From Deltaproteobacteria bacterium (lineage in GTDB: Bacteria; Desulfobacterota; Dissulfuribacteria; Dissulfuribacterales; UBA3076), in the NCBI GenBank assembly GCA_030605675.1, contig JAUWHV010000061.1:1-7653 (forward strand): a stretch of DNA of 7,653 nt. The letters run 5' to 3'. Below are positions 1 to 6,958 of this stretch, in pieces (position 1 is the stretch's first letter; each line of letters starts with the position of its first letter). The notes beneath the pieces are model-generated. The model saw only the letters and a list, made by a program, of their open reading frames with translations, had not been told where the DNA came from and ran no database searches. The position numbers and the translations under genes are program-made.

Positions 1-288
1 GTAAAAATGCTTCACATTGAAACCATGGTACTTCTCCCGGTATAAATCCTGAAGAGACAGCACTTCATCTACCGGCGCTCTTCGGTGTGACGCTTTGCCC
101 AGTCTTTTATCATAAAGGCCTTCGATCCCCTTTTCCTCATACCGATTAATGTACCTCCTGAACGTTCTGTCGCTCACTCCCAACAGCCTAGCCGCTTCCT
201 CCTGAGTAAATGACCTTTTCTTCCAATAACCATACGCTTCCACAAATCTCATTTTTCTGACCTCCTGTAACAATTTTGTCCGTTTCAT
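1..288 (-). CDS. ISNCY-family transposase, N-terminal part (partial at left edge)
   Basis: Ninety-six codons are visible, beginning MKRTKLLQEVRKMRF and open at the window edge, so the catalytic DDE domain is outside. The visible part is a helix-turn-helix DNA-binding domain: the segment around residues 24-45 (TQEEAARLLGVSDRTFRRY) is a classic HTH, followed by the YEEKGIEGLYDKR linker and a HRRAPVDEV stretch typical of ISNCY/IS1202-type transposases, and ending with NVKHFY. It would bind the IS ends and catalyse cut-and-paste or copy transposition. Two starts are possible in frame: ATG at 288 with GGAGGT four bases upstream, and ATG at 252 with a strong AGGAGG eight bases upstream. I prefer 288 because the upstream residues look family-like. 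Family assignment is by recognition of sequence, not search. Confidence 0.8.
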   Translation of the reverse strand, partial: MKRTKLLQEVRKMRFVEAYGYWKKRSFTQEEAARLLGVSDRTFRRYINRYEEKGIEGLYDKRLGKASHRRAPVDEVLSLQDLYREKYHGFNVKHFY

Positions 289-316
289 AAGCACCTCCAA
301 GGCACTTATCGAAACC

Positions 317-356
317 GGACAATTGATGTGTTATAAAAGAGGACAGTTTATTTGTT
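317..356. repeat. Two imperfect 16-bp direct repeats at the IS end
   Basis: GGACAATTGATGTGTT at 317-332 and GGACAGTTTATTTGTT at 341-356 match at 13 of 16 positions. They lie between the transposase start and the presumed IS tip. Likely role, by analogy with other IS ends, is transposase recognition. This is inferred from position only. Confidence 0.6.
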
Positions 357-379
357 CGTAACAATATCTATATAAGTGC

Positions 380-407
380 TTGACAATAGGTAAGAGGGTG
401 ATAAAAT
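380..407 (+). promoter_or_regulatory. Sigma70-type promoter for the cytochrome-porin operon
   Basis: A perfect -35 hexamer TTGACA (380-385) is followed by a 16-base spacer and a -10 hexamer TAAAAT (402-407, five of six consensus positions). Transcription would begin near 414, giving a leader of about 66 bases before the ATG at 480. It lies just outside the presumed IS tip, so the operon probably has its own promoter rather than relying on read-through from the IS, whose transposase points away. No obvious operator palindrome was seen. Confidence 0.55.
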
Positions 408-479
408 TATCTAGTTTTACCTTAGTGGAAAGGGGAATTGAGGTTGCATCATATCAGACAAAGGAGGAATAGGGGAATT

Positions 480-1496
480 ATGGTTAAAAAATTATTAATT
501 GCCATAGTGGGCGTGAGTCTCCTGATTGGCTGTACACAGATGCTGGAAAAAAGGGCCAGCATCATCAAGATGCCGGAAGTAGCACCCGGGGCCGAATATA
601 TGGGCACGGAAGCCTGTCTTGAGTGTCACGAAGACCACGCAAATGACAACTACAATGTACACATGAAGATTGCATCCTTTGAGGTCTCCGGCTACCAAAT
701 CGGTTGTGAAGGATGTCACGGACCAGGGTCCGTACATGTGGACGAAGACGGTGACCCGGGGATGATATTGAGCTTCGGCGAGGAGGGCCTTGAAGGCGAA
801 GAGGTTGCAGGAGTATGCACCACGTGCCATCAGGACGGCGCCTTAATGGACTGGGCCGGTTCGGCTCATCAAGAGGACGATATGTCCTGCCTCGAATGTC
901 ACAACATCCACTTCAATAAGAAGAAAACCCTTCTTACGAACACCAACGAGTTCGAACTTTGCGGCCAGTGTCACCAGGATATCAAGGCCAAAGGCTATTT
1001 GATGTCCCGCCACCCTGTCAGGGAAGGCAAAATGGGATGCACCGACTGCCACCAACCACATGGAACGGATAACCTGGTACCCGGCATGATCAAGACCGAT
1101 GAGCGTCTTAACGATCTCTGTCTGAAATGCCATACCCGTTATCAGGGACCCTTTGTGTTCGAGCATGAGCCCGTGATCGAAGACTGCACTTTCTGCCACG
1201 ATGCTCACGGGACAGTAGCCAACAATCTGCTCCTTCAGAACGAGCCTTTCCTGTGCCTGCAGTGTCATGAGGCTCACTTCCATACAACACGTTATAGCGG
1301 CGAGCCGCGCAGCAGTTATCCGCCAGGCATAATCGATCCTAATACCGGGCAGCCAGTTGGGGGCGATCAACTGGCTGGTGAACATAGCTGGCAGGGTGCT
1401 TTTCTGACAAAGTGCACCAGTTGCCACCAGAACGTGCATGGATCTGATCTGCCTTCTCAAACTGTACCTGGACAAGGCACGACATTCACTCGATAG
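480..1496 (+). CDS. DmsE/MtrA-family decaheme c-type cytochrome lipoprotein
   Basis: The 338-residue product has ten CXXCH heme-binding motifs, with first Cys at residues 46, 76, 113, 137, 161, 187, 214, 236, 259 and 312, and many additional His residues suited to bis-His ligation. The N-terminus MVKKLLIAIVGVSLLIGC is a lipoprotein signal peptide with lipobox LIGC; Cys18 would be acylated, and Thr19 at +2 gives no inner-membrane retention signal, so it probably sits on the periplasmic face of the outer membrane. Length and heme count match MtrA/DmsE (about 330 residues, ten hemes), and the C-terminal CTSCHQNVHGSDLP resembles the conserved DmsE-type ending. Its role is inferred to be an electron wire inserted into the following beta-barrel. 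ATG 480 is chosen over an in-frame TTG at 438 because it places the signal peptide at the N-terminus; AAGGAGG lies at 461-467. The barrel gene starts 12 bases downstream, indicating one operon. Direction of electron flow is unknown. Confidence 0.93.
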   Translation: MVKKLLIAIVGVSLLIGCTQMLEKRASIIKMPEVAPGAEYMGTEACLECHEDHANDNYNVHMKIASFEVSGYQIGCEGCHGPGSVHVDEDGDPGMILSFGEEGLEGEEVAGVCTTCHQDGALMDWAGSAHQEDDMSCLECHNIHFNKKKTLLTNTNEFELCGQCHQDIKAKGYLMSRHPVREGKMGCTDCHQPHGTDNLVPGMIKTDERLNDLCLKCHTRYQGPFVFEHEPVIEDCTFCHDAHGTVANNLLLQNEPFLCLQCHEAHFHTTRYSGEPRSSYPPGIIDPNTGQPVGGDQLAGEHSWQGAFLTKCTSCHQNVHGSDLPSQTVPGQGTTFTR

Positions 1497-1508
1497 GGAG
1501 GTGAGGAT

Positions 1509-3746
1509 ATGAAAATAACTACAACTATTGTAATGAGCGTATTCATAGTCCTTGGCCTTGCCTGTTCGGCATTTGCAGAGGACGCAAAACCTTATGATAT
1601 TGAAATCAGCGTCGGCGGGTCAATGAACGACTTAGACGGTGCGGGCCGTGTCGCTGAGTACGAAAGCACAGTAGATAAAAATGCCAACTGGATACTGGGC
1701 GGTAAGGTCTCCTATACCCTGGACAAAGTGGCATTTGACGCTTACGGAGAGTATCTGGACGGTGATGATCAGGCCTATGGCGCCAATCTGGATCTGGACC
1801 GTATCCTGATGTTTGAAACCGACTATCTCCGCTTTTTTCACAGGCTGGATCATGACAACCTTGATCACCTTCTGGCCAGTCTGAAAAGAAGCGGACAAGG
1901 AGCTACAGTTTATCACACGGATTTCAATGCCAGCGACAACTATGGCATAACCCGAAGTGAGTGGAAGAATCAAGCTAAACTAAATGTTCCCATGGTACCA
2001 GGATTGAGCTTCACTTTTAATCACAGGTTCGAAGAACGCAAGGGCATGGATCAGGCCCGGACCATGAGCAAGTGCTCATCCTGCCACGTAGTGGGCATGA
2101 GCAAGGATATAAGTGAAACTACCAACGAATGGAACCCTTCAGTGAATTATAGGATAGGACCTATCAGCATGAACTACGATTTCATGTACCGGTCCTTCAA
2201 CAGCGGGAGCGATGTCCCGGAGAACCTTTATATGGAAGCCCAGAATCCAGGAAAGCCTCCAGGCGCAAACCTAGATTTTATTGCCCGTCTTCAGTATGAC
2301 TACGACGACGGATATCTTCCCTATTCACGGACCCCGGACTCGGAAAAATGGTCTCACAAGATCAAGATGAAGGCCGATTTACCGGCAAACAATACGCTGA
2401 ACCTCGGTTATGTGTATTCAGAAGCTACAAACAATAACTCTGATGACGGCGGTTCCGCCCTGTACGGCGATGCCGGAAAGGAACTCAGTGTAGATTATTG
2501 GGCAATTAATGGTGGATGGCGCTGGAAGATCAATAAAGAAATGGCCTTTACCCTGAAAGGTAAATACCAGGATATGGACGCAAGCGAAGTTGGTGTTGAC
2601 GTCCGCGATATTGAAGCCGTTATTGCCGGAACAGAACAGACCTATGCAGAGTTTCTTGGAGAGGACTTCGATTTTAGGAGACATTCGGCTTACGACGAGG
2701 ATGAATACAGCCTTGACGCCAAATTTGCATGGAAGATCCTCAAAGAGCTGAAATTGAAATTAGGATATGGACTGGAATACCTGGACAGAGAAAATGCCGA
2801 GTACCACCATGTCACCGATGACACCACTACCCATAAATTTTCTATAGGTAGTAAATGGCGGCCTGTGATGGGTCTTAGAGTGACTGCCGACTATGCATTC
2901 ACTTATGTGGATGATCCCTATGTCTTCCATAATGCAATATGCCCGTCCTGGGAAGAGGCGCAGGCATTGGGATTTGATCCCGGAACATATTCTACAAATA
3001 GCTGGTACTCCAAATACGTCTATGGCGTGAGGACCATGGATAGATCCAACCAGCCTGAAACCGTCCATGACATCAGGCTGAAGACGCATTGGATGGCAGC
3101 CAGCAATATCAATACAAACGTCCACATGCACTATAAAATCTCGGAAAATGGCGATGTTGGCGGGAGCGATTGGGAACAGAATATGTTTAATGGCGGCTTA
3201 AACGTCATGTACACTCCGATCACCAAACTCGCGATAAATTTCGGGTATAACTATTTCTATGACAAATATGAAGCCATGTTCTGTTCGGCTTTCTACAATG
3301 GGTGAGCGGGTGCCGTCGGATCCTCCCAGTTGGGAGGACAGGATGATAATTACGAGTACGAGACCGAAGCCCACACCTTTTACGTTGGCGCTAATGTCAA
3401 CCTGATACCAAAAAGGTGGGATGCTTCAGGCGTATTTTCCTTCACCAAAGGCACAGCCAATATACATGATTTAGGCTTTACCTCTTCCTCTGATCCATTT
3501 CCTCTTACAGTCGCCGGACGTACGGACGACTATAGCTTCACCTATATCAACGGTTCCGAGGAATACTCGGATCTGGAATATATCATGTGGGAGCTTGAGC
3601 TTACGACAAACATTACTATTACCGATCAGCTCGGGCTTACGTTTACCGGTTTGTATTCTGATTACAATGACCAAGAAGAATACGTGTACGGCGAACTTGA
3701 CGGTAAAGTATTTAGCGTGTCAGGTTTTATGACCTACCGCTTCTAA
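1509..3746 (+). CDS. MtrB/PioB-like outer-membrane beta-barrel with in-frame UGA (candidate selenoprotein)
   Basis: Read through the TGA at codon 599, this is a 745-residue protein, close to MtrB (about 700). It has a signal peptide (residues 1-23, cleavage after AFA), alternating amphipathic strands rich in Tyr, Asp and Trp throughout, and a C-terminal strand FSVSGFMTYRF ending in Phe, the standard signal for barrel assembly. If TGA were a stop, the 598-residue product would lose its last 147 positions and this essential strand. A heme-binding CSSCH motif lies at residues 189-193. Other Cys in the mature protein are only C478 and C592. MtrB's N-terminal CXXC is absent. The gene follows the decaheme gene by 12 bases with a good ribosome site (GGAGGTGA, 1497-1504) and precedes a strong terminator, so it is inferred to sheath the cytochrome across the outer membrane. 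The barrel call is confident; MtrB/PioB membership is by length, context and architecture. Whether TGA is selenocysteine, a nonsense mutation or an error is open. Confidence 0.78.
3303..3305 (+). other. In-frame TGA codon, candidate selenocysteine (residue 599)
   Basis: The TGA follows residues FCSAFYNG and precedes AGAVGSSQLGG in the same frame. The downstream frame stays open for 146 codons, keeps the composition and strand pattern of the upstream part, and ends with an outer-membrane C-terminal Phe before TAA. No frame change is needed to join the halves, so an indel is not the explanation. A hairpin of SECIS type starts 15 bases further on. Genome-wide recoding is unlikely: the methyltransferase gene at the right end finishes with an ordinary TGA. 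Confidence 0.5.
3321..3338 (+). promoter_or_regulatory. SECIS-like hairpin just downstream of the in-frame TGA
   Basis: CCTCCC (3322-3327), loop AGTT (3328-3331) and GGGAGG (3332-3337) form a perfect six-pair stem, extended to seven by T3321-A3338. The loop begins 22 bases after the TGA and carries G then U, the bases SelB contacts in the E. coli fdhF SECIS. The stem starts 15 bases after the TGA, versus about 11 in fdhF. There is no clear bulged U in the stem and no convincing lower stem. It lies inside coding sequence (SSQLGG), as bacterial SECIS elements do. Its GGGAGG could alternatively be read as a ribosome site, but no in-frame ATG follows. Confidence 0.45.
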
Positions 3747-3768
3747 TCCGCTAATCACATACAACTAA

Positions 3769-3797
3769 AAAACGGGGGCCTCAAAGGCCCCCGTTTT
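3769..3797. terminator. Bidirectional rho-independent terminator
   Basis: AAAACGGGGGCC (3769-3780), loop TCAAA, and GGCCCCCGTTTT (3786-3797) form a perfect 12-pair hairpin. A further run of T follows at 3801-3806 on the plus strand, and the opposite strand has six T from the A tract at 3767-3772. It sits between the convergent barrel gene (ending 3746) and HtrA gene (ending 3853) and can stop both transcripts. Confidence 0.95.
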
Positions 3798-3852
3798 GCG
3801 GTTTTTTAAAATCGTTATGCAAAAAGGCATTTTCCGTAAGAAAAGCCGGATT

Positions 3853-4941
3853 TTAGCGTTGAAGTTTTGAGGGCTTCTTCCCTAAACAGACCTTGAGACG
3901 TTTTAAACGATCTCCACGGTAAATCGAGACCAGAACTTCCTCTTCAGGCTCTTTGGTCAGCAGTATCCGAATTGCCTCGGCGTCTGATTTTACCTCTTCG
4001 CCAGCAATTGCAACAATAATGTCTCCTCCTACAGGGTAAAGACAATTCCCAAGGCGGAGATCCTTCTCACTCCCTTTTATCCCCGCCTTGGCAGCCGGCC
4101 CTCCAGGGGTTACATTTATTACAATAGCCCCTTTTCCAACCGGGAGATCAAGAAGCCTGGCCAAGGCCGGGGTGACATTCTGAAGGTTCGCCCCCAGCCA
4201 GGCACGTGCTACGCAGCCCTTGGAAATGAGCTGTGATGCCACCCATTCAATGGTCTCAAAGGAAATAGCAAAACCCACTCCCGGTATATGTTTTGAGGGA
4301 CTGAATATCAAAGTATTTATCCCGATTACCCTGCCTGATGAGTCAACGAGTGGCCCACCGGAAGTGCCTGAATTTATGGATATGTCAGTCTGGATTACGT
4401 CGTGAACTACACGTCCGTCAGGTCTGGAAATACTGCGTCCGAGGGAACTGATCACGCCCTGTGACACTGTGTACCCTGTTCCAAAAGGATCGCCCAGCGC
4501 AAAGACTTTCTGGCCTATGCTGGGCTTTGTGGCTGCGAGTTGCATTGGGGCAAGGGATTCAAGTTCCTTTTGAGGCGCTCGCAACTCAAGTATTGCAAGA
4601 TCGGTTTCGCTATCGGTTCCCACTAACCTGGCAGGCCACTTACAGCCGTTCGATAAGATAACCTCTATGGAGTGCGTATCACTGATAACGTGATGATTTG
4701 TCAAGATATGTCCGAGGTGATCCAGGATAAACCCGGAGCCTGAGCCTTTGTGAGGTACCGGATCCAGATAAGAGTCGGGCGCAACTGCTGTGCTGGTGAC
4801 GTTTACAACTCCCCCTGAGAGTTTTCTGAAGAGCTTGACTGTATGTTGTTCATCTGCCGTAAGTCCCATGCAAGGCAAAGGACTTAGGAAAACAGTAGCG
4901 AAAACAAAAAACGCAATACCTTTTGAAATAGATCTGATCAT
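3853..4941 (-). CDS. HtrA/Deg-family periplasmic serine protease, single PDZ
   Basis: The 362-residue protein has a hydrophobic N-terminal export signal (about 1-26), a trypsin-like protease domain (about 35-235) and one PDZ domain (about 243-350). The triad is visible: His84 in TNHHV, Asp114 in SETDLAIL, Ser194 in NSGTSGGPL. The active-site segment NSGTSGGPL differs from the usual NPGNSGGPL, but the GxSGG core is intact, so activity is expected. Length and one PDZ resemble DegS (about 355) rather than DegP (about 475, two PDZ). Known family roles are degrading or refolding damaged periplasmic proteins, or regulated cleavage of a stress signalling protein; which applies here cannot be told. 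The ATG lies four bases past the uppP stop, with GGGAGGA inside the last uppP codons, so the two are probably translationally coupled. Cys24 is preceded by SPLP, a poor lipobox, so lipidation is doubtful. Confidence 0.92.
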   Translation of the reverse strand: MIRSISKGIAFFVFATVFLSPLPCMGLTADEQHTVKLFRKLSGGVVNVTSTAVAPDSYLDPVPHKGSGSGFILDHLGHILTNHHVISDTHSIEVILSNGCKWPARLVGTDSETDLAILELRAPQKELESLAPMQLAATKPSIGQKVFALGDPFGTGYTVSQGVISSLGRSISRPDGRVVHDVIQTDISINSGTSGGPLVDSSGRVIGINTLIFSPSKHIPGVGFAISFETIEWVASQLISKGCVARAWLGANLQNVTPALARLLDLPVGKGAIVINVTPGGPAAKAGIKGSEKDLRLGNCLYPVGGDIIVAIAGEEVKSDAEAIRILLTKEPEEEVLVSIYRGDRLKRLKVCLGKKPSKLQR

Positions 4942-4945
4942 GGGT

Positions 4946-5749
4946 CTATAGTCCTCCCATTTTAAGGGCCACGGCTACTATAAGAGCCAGTATCAAACGG
5001 TAATATACAAAGGGATAAAATGTGTGCTTGTCGAGATAACGCATCAAAAAAGCTATAACTAAATATCCGGAAATGCCTGCAGCAATAAAGCCCCAGAGAA
5101 AGTCCATGCCCAGGGTCCCAAAACCATCCTGCCAAAGCTTAAGACCCTCGTATAACCCTGCTCCTGCAATTATGGGGGCGGAAAGCAGGAACGAGAAGCG
5201 GGCCGCAGCCCTCCTTTCAAAACCCAAGAAAAGGGCCATTGTCATGGTTATCCCACTCCTTGAGACACCAGGTACAATAGCAAGGGCCTGTGCTGTTCCA
5301 ACGCAAACGGCATCCTTCCATCTGAAATTTTTAAAACCGCGCTTATGAGATGCCAGGCGTTCTGCTAACCACAGGAGCAAGGCAACCCCGGAAAGGGTCG
5401 CTACCACTACCCACGGGGAACGAAATACAGTGGAAGCAGCCCCCTCCAGGAAGTAACCCAGAAAGGCCCCTGGCACAGTGCCTATCAGGATGAGAAAAAG
5501 AAGCCGTCTGTCTCCTTTTCTTGATGTCTTTCCCGGGACCAGAGATTTTGCCATGCCTACCCAGTCCCGCCAAAAATATAAAAAGACGGAGATCAAGGTG
5601 CCCAGATGAAGAGTAACATCAAATGCAATGGGGGTATCCTTGAGACCCAGAAAATACTCCGCCAAAACAAGGTGGCCGGAGCTGGACACGGGCAAAAACT
5701 CAGTAACGCCCTGAAGGATTCCAAGAAATATGGCCTCTGTAGTTGTCAT
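4946..5749 (-). CDS. uppP: Undecaprenyl-diphosphatase UppP (BacA)
   Basis: This 267-residue integral membrane enzyme hydrolyses undecaprenyl diphosphate to undecaprenyl phosphate, recycling the lipid carrier for peptidoglycan and O-antigen synthesis; overexpression of family members gives bacitracin resistance. Both family signatures are present: QGVTEFLPVSSSGHLVL (residues 13-29, with the conserved Glu17 and His26) and PGVSRSGIT (160-168, with Arg164). Hydrophobic segments at about 41-60, 83-100, 112-130, 145-160, 190-205, 213-235 and 245-265 match the multi-pass topology. Length equals the typical 265-275 residues. The ATG at 5749 has no strong ribosome site. It is the first gene of a two-gene minus-strand operon with the HtrA protease; the functional link, if any, is shared envelope maintenance. 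Confidence 0.96.
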   Translation of the reverse strand: MTTTEAIFLGILQGVTEFLPVSSSGHLVLAEYFLGLKDTPIAFDVTLHLGTLISVFLYFWRDWVGMAKSLVPGKTSRKGDRRLLFLILIGTVPGAFLGYFLEGAASTVFRSPWVVVATLSGVALLLWLAERLASHKRGFKNFRWKDAVCVGTAQALAIVPGVSRSGITMTMALFLGFERRAAARFSFLLSAPIIAGAGLYEGLKLWQDGFGTLGMDFLWGFIAAGISGYLVIAFLMRYLDKHTFYPFVYYRLILALIVAVALKMGGL

Positions 5750-5947
5750 TTCTGTATTGTGTAATTACGAAATATTAGCTAGAGGAAGCAGATAAGTCAT
5801 AAAATATAAACAAGGAACCATAAACCAGAGTCTGTTATGATTCAATCCACAGATTTCGCAGATTACACGGATTACTCTAATCATTATGATGGATGATACG
5901 AAATCTATAGGGTTTAATTTAACTGATCGGCCATAGGTACCTAAACG
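5750..5947. promoter_or_regulatory. Divergent intergenic region uppP / nagZ
   Basis: These 198 bases separate divergent genes and should hold both promoters. A weak minus-strand candidate for uppP reads ATGACT, 17 bases, TAATAT (four of six matches in each hexamer). No convincing plus-strand promoter for nagZ was found. The region is AT-rich and contains the 9-bp tandem repeat listed separately. No small ORF with a ribosome site was recognised. Confidence 0.35.
5848..5874. repeat. Three tandem 9-bp units, dispersed-type intergenic repeat
   Basis: CACAGATTT, CGCAGATTA and CACGGATTA follow one another without gaps at 5848-5874 (consensus CRCRGATTA). Stretches of this 'cacagattacgcagattacac' kind recur in intergenic DNA of many environmental bacterial genomes, from general familiarity, so it is probably one copy of a dispersed family. 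Function is unknown. Confidence 0.6.
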
Positions 5948-6958
5948 ATGAGGAATAAAAAAATCCCTTTAGGCCAATTGCTTATGATAGGCATACCAGG
6001 TACTAGTTTGGACCCTGAAAGCCTTTCACTTATAAAAGAACATGGAGCAGGAAACTTCATCCTTTTTACAAGGAACGTAAAGGGAGGCCCTGACCAGACA
6101 AAGAGACTCTGCGATGACCTTAATGAGGCATGTGCTGATGCCGGGGTTCCTCCGCCCCTGATAGCCGTTGACCAGGAAGGAGGACCTGTCCAGAGACTTG
6201 GCCCCCCTTTTTGGCCGGAAATTTTTTCCAACCAGGAAGTGGTCCTGTCCGGAAATCCAGAGACCCAGGCAAACGCCCAGGCAGAGACCGCTGCAAAGAT
6301 CCTTAAATCTCTGGGGATAAGGCTCAATCTGGCCCCGGTCCTGGACCTGGCTCCAACCGGGACGGAAGGTGTCCTGAAAGGGCGCTCATATGGACCTGAT
6401 CCCCGGGAAGTGTCAATCCTTGGAGAAAAATATATCCGGACACTACAAGCCAACGGAGTAGGAGCCACTGCCAAGCACTTTCCAGGCATAGGTCGTGTGG
6501 AGAAAGATCCCCATTTTCAGCGACCGGTGGTCAATGCCACAAAGGAGACATTGATGCATGAGATGTCCCCTTTCCGCGAAAGTGTGAAGGCAGGAGTCAA
6601 GGCCGTAATGACCTCTCACGTGGTATTTCCCGCACTGGACCGGGACGAGCCCGCTACCTTTTCAAAGATTATAGTAAATGAACTCCTTCGCCGCGAGATG
6701 GGCTTTCAAGGTCTATTGCTAACCGACGACCTTGAGATGGGGGGAATCACCGGTCACGGCTCCTTGGGCGAGGCAGCAGTAAAGGCGATTCTGGCCGGGC
6801 ATGACCTCCTGCTAATTTGCCACAGGGCCCAAAGGGTGAGGGAGGCATTAGACGCCTTAGACAAAGCATGGTCCCAGGGTATACTTAACACAGGAAAGCT
6901 GGACCTGAGCCTTATGCGAATTGCCAGGTTAAGGAAACAGAAACAATTGAGGAATTAA
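5948..6958 (+). CDS. nagZ: GH3 beta-N-acetylhexosaminidase, NagZ-like
   Basis: The 336-residue protein has a single glycoside hydrolase family 3 barrel domain and no C-terminal second domain, as in proteobacterial NagZ (about 340). Visible motifs are AVDQEGGPVQRL (residues 73-84), KHFPGIGRVEKDPH (176-189) and TDDLEMGGI (259-267). Asp260 should be the catalytic nucleophile and Asp187/His189 the Asp-His acid/base dyad typical of NagZ; the usual DSH reads DPH here and KHFPGHG reads KHFPGIG. There is no signal peptide, so it should act in the cytoplasm, removing GlcNAc from anhydro-muropeptides during peptidoglycan recycling. The substrate is inferred from family. The ATG at 5948 has a poor ribosome site. 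It stands alone on the plus strand and converges on the methyltransferase gene. Confidence 0.9.
   Translation: MRNKKIPLGQLLMIGIPGTSLDPESLSLIKEHGAGNFILFTRNVKGGPDQTKRLCDDLNEACADAGVPPPLIAVDQEGGPVQRLGPPFWPEIFSNQEVVLSGNPETQANAQAETAAKILKSLGIRLNLAPVLDLAPTGTEGVLKGRSYGPDPREVSILGEKYIRTLQANGVGATAKHFPGIGRVEKDPHFQRPVVNATKETLMHEMSPFRESVKAGVKAVMTSHVVFPALDRDEPATFSKIIVNELLRREMGFQGLLLTDDLEMGGITGHGSLGEAAVKAILAGHDLLLICHRAQRVREALDALDKAWSQGILNTGKLDLSLMRIARLRKQKQLRN

Larger units (their letters stand above)
1..363 (-). mobile_element. End of an ISNCY/IS1202-like insertion sequence, cut by window edge
   Basis: The transposase N-terminus and its upstream terminal region are present; the rest of the element lies left of the window. 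Upstream of the transposase start are two imperfect direct repeats, GGACAATTGATGTGTT (317-332) and GGACAGTTTATTTGTT (341-356). They match at 13 of 16 positions with a 24-base period, the arrangement expected of transposase-binding sites at an IS tip. The outer boundary is inferred, placed near 363 where the inward-reading minus strand begins TGTTACGAAC. The other end and target-site duplication are not visible, so intactness cannot be judged. Confidence is good for an IS being present and low for the exact boundary. Confidence 0.7.

Noticed and set aside
438..479. TTG start at 438 giving a 14-residue longer cytochrome
   Set aside because: It would place basic residues MRLHHIRQRRNRGI ahead of an otherwise normal lipoprotein signal peptide. 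ATG 480 gives a standard signal with its own ribosome site.
843..1475. Long antisense open frame opposite the cytochrome gene
   Set aside because: The sense strand has ten CXXCH motifs and a clear signal peptide. The antisense translation has no recognisable domain and is a shadow.
3303..3305. Genome-wide reassignment of TGA to Trp or Gly
   Set aside because: The methyltransferase gene ends at TGA at a normal family length, and no other gene here has an internal TGA.
3343..3345. ATG following GGGAGG that could restart translation
   Set aside because: It is out of frame with the barrel C-terminus, so it cannot produce that segment.
3330..3746. Separate small gene starting at TTG 3330
   Set aside because: It is in the same frame as the barrel, has no signal peptide or properly spaced ribosome site, and its start codon lies in the hairpin loop. 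It is the C-terminal end of the barrel.
4870..4872. Lipoprotein modification of the HtrA protease at Cys24
   Set aside because: The preceding residues SPLP do not fit a lipobox, so ordinary signal peptidase cleavage is more likely.
5848..5874. CRISPR-like array
   Set aside because: The units are only 9 bases, contiguous and without spacers.
5941..6489. Antisense open frame opposite nagZ
   Set aside because: It overlaps clear GH3 motifs on the plus strand, and its translation shows low-complexity shadow composition.
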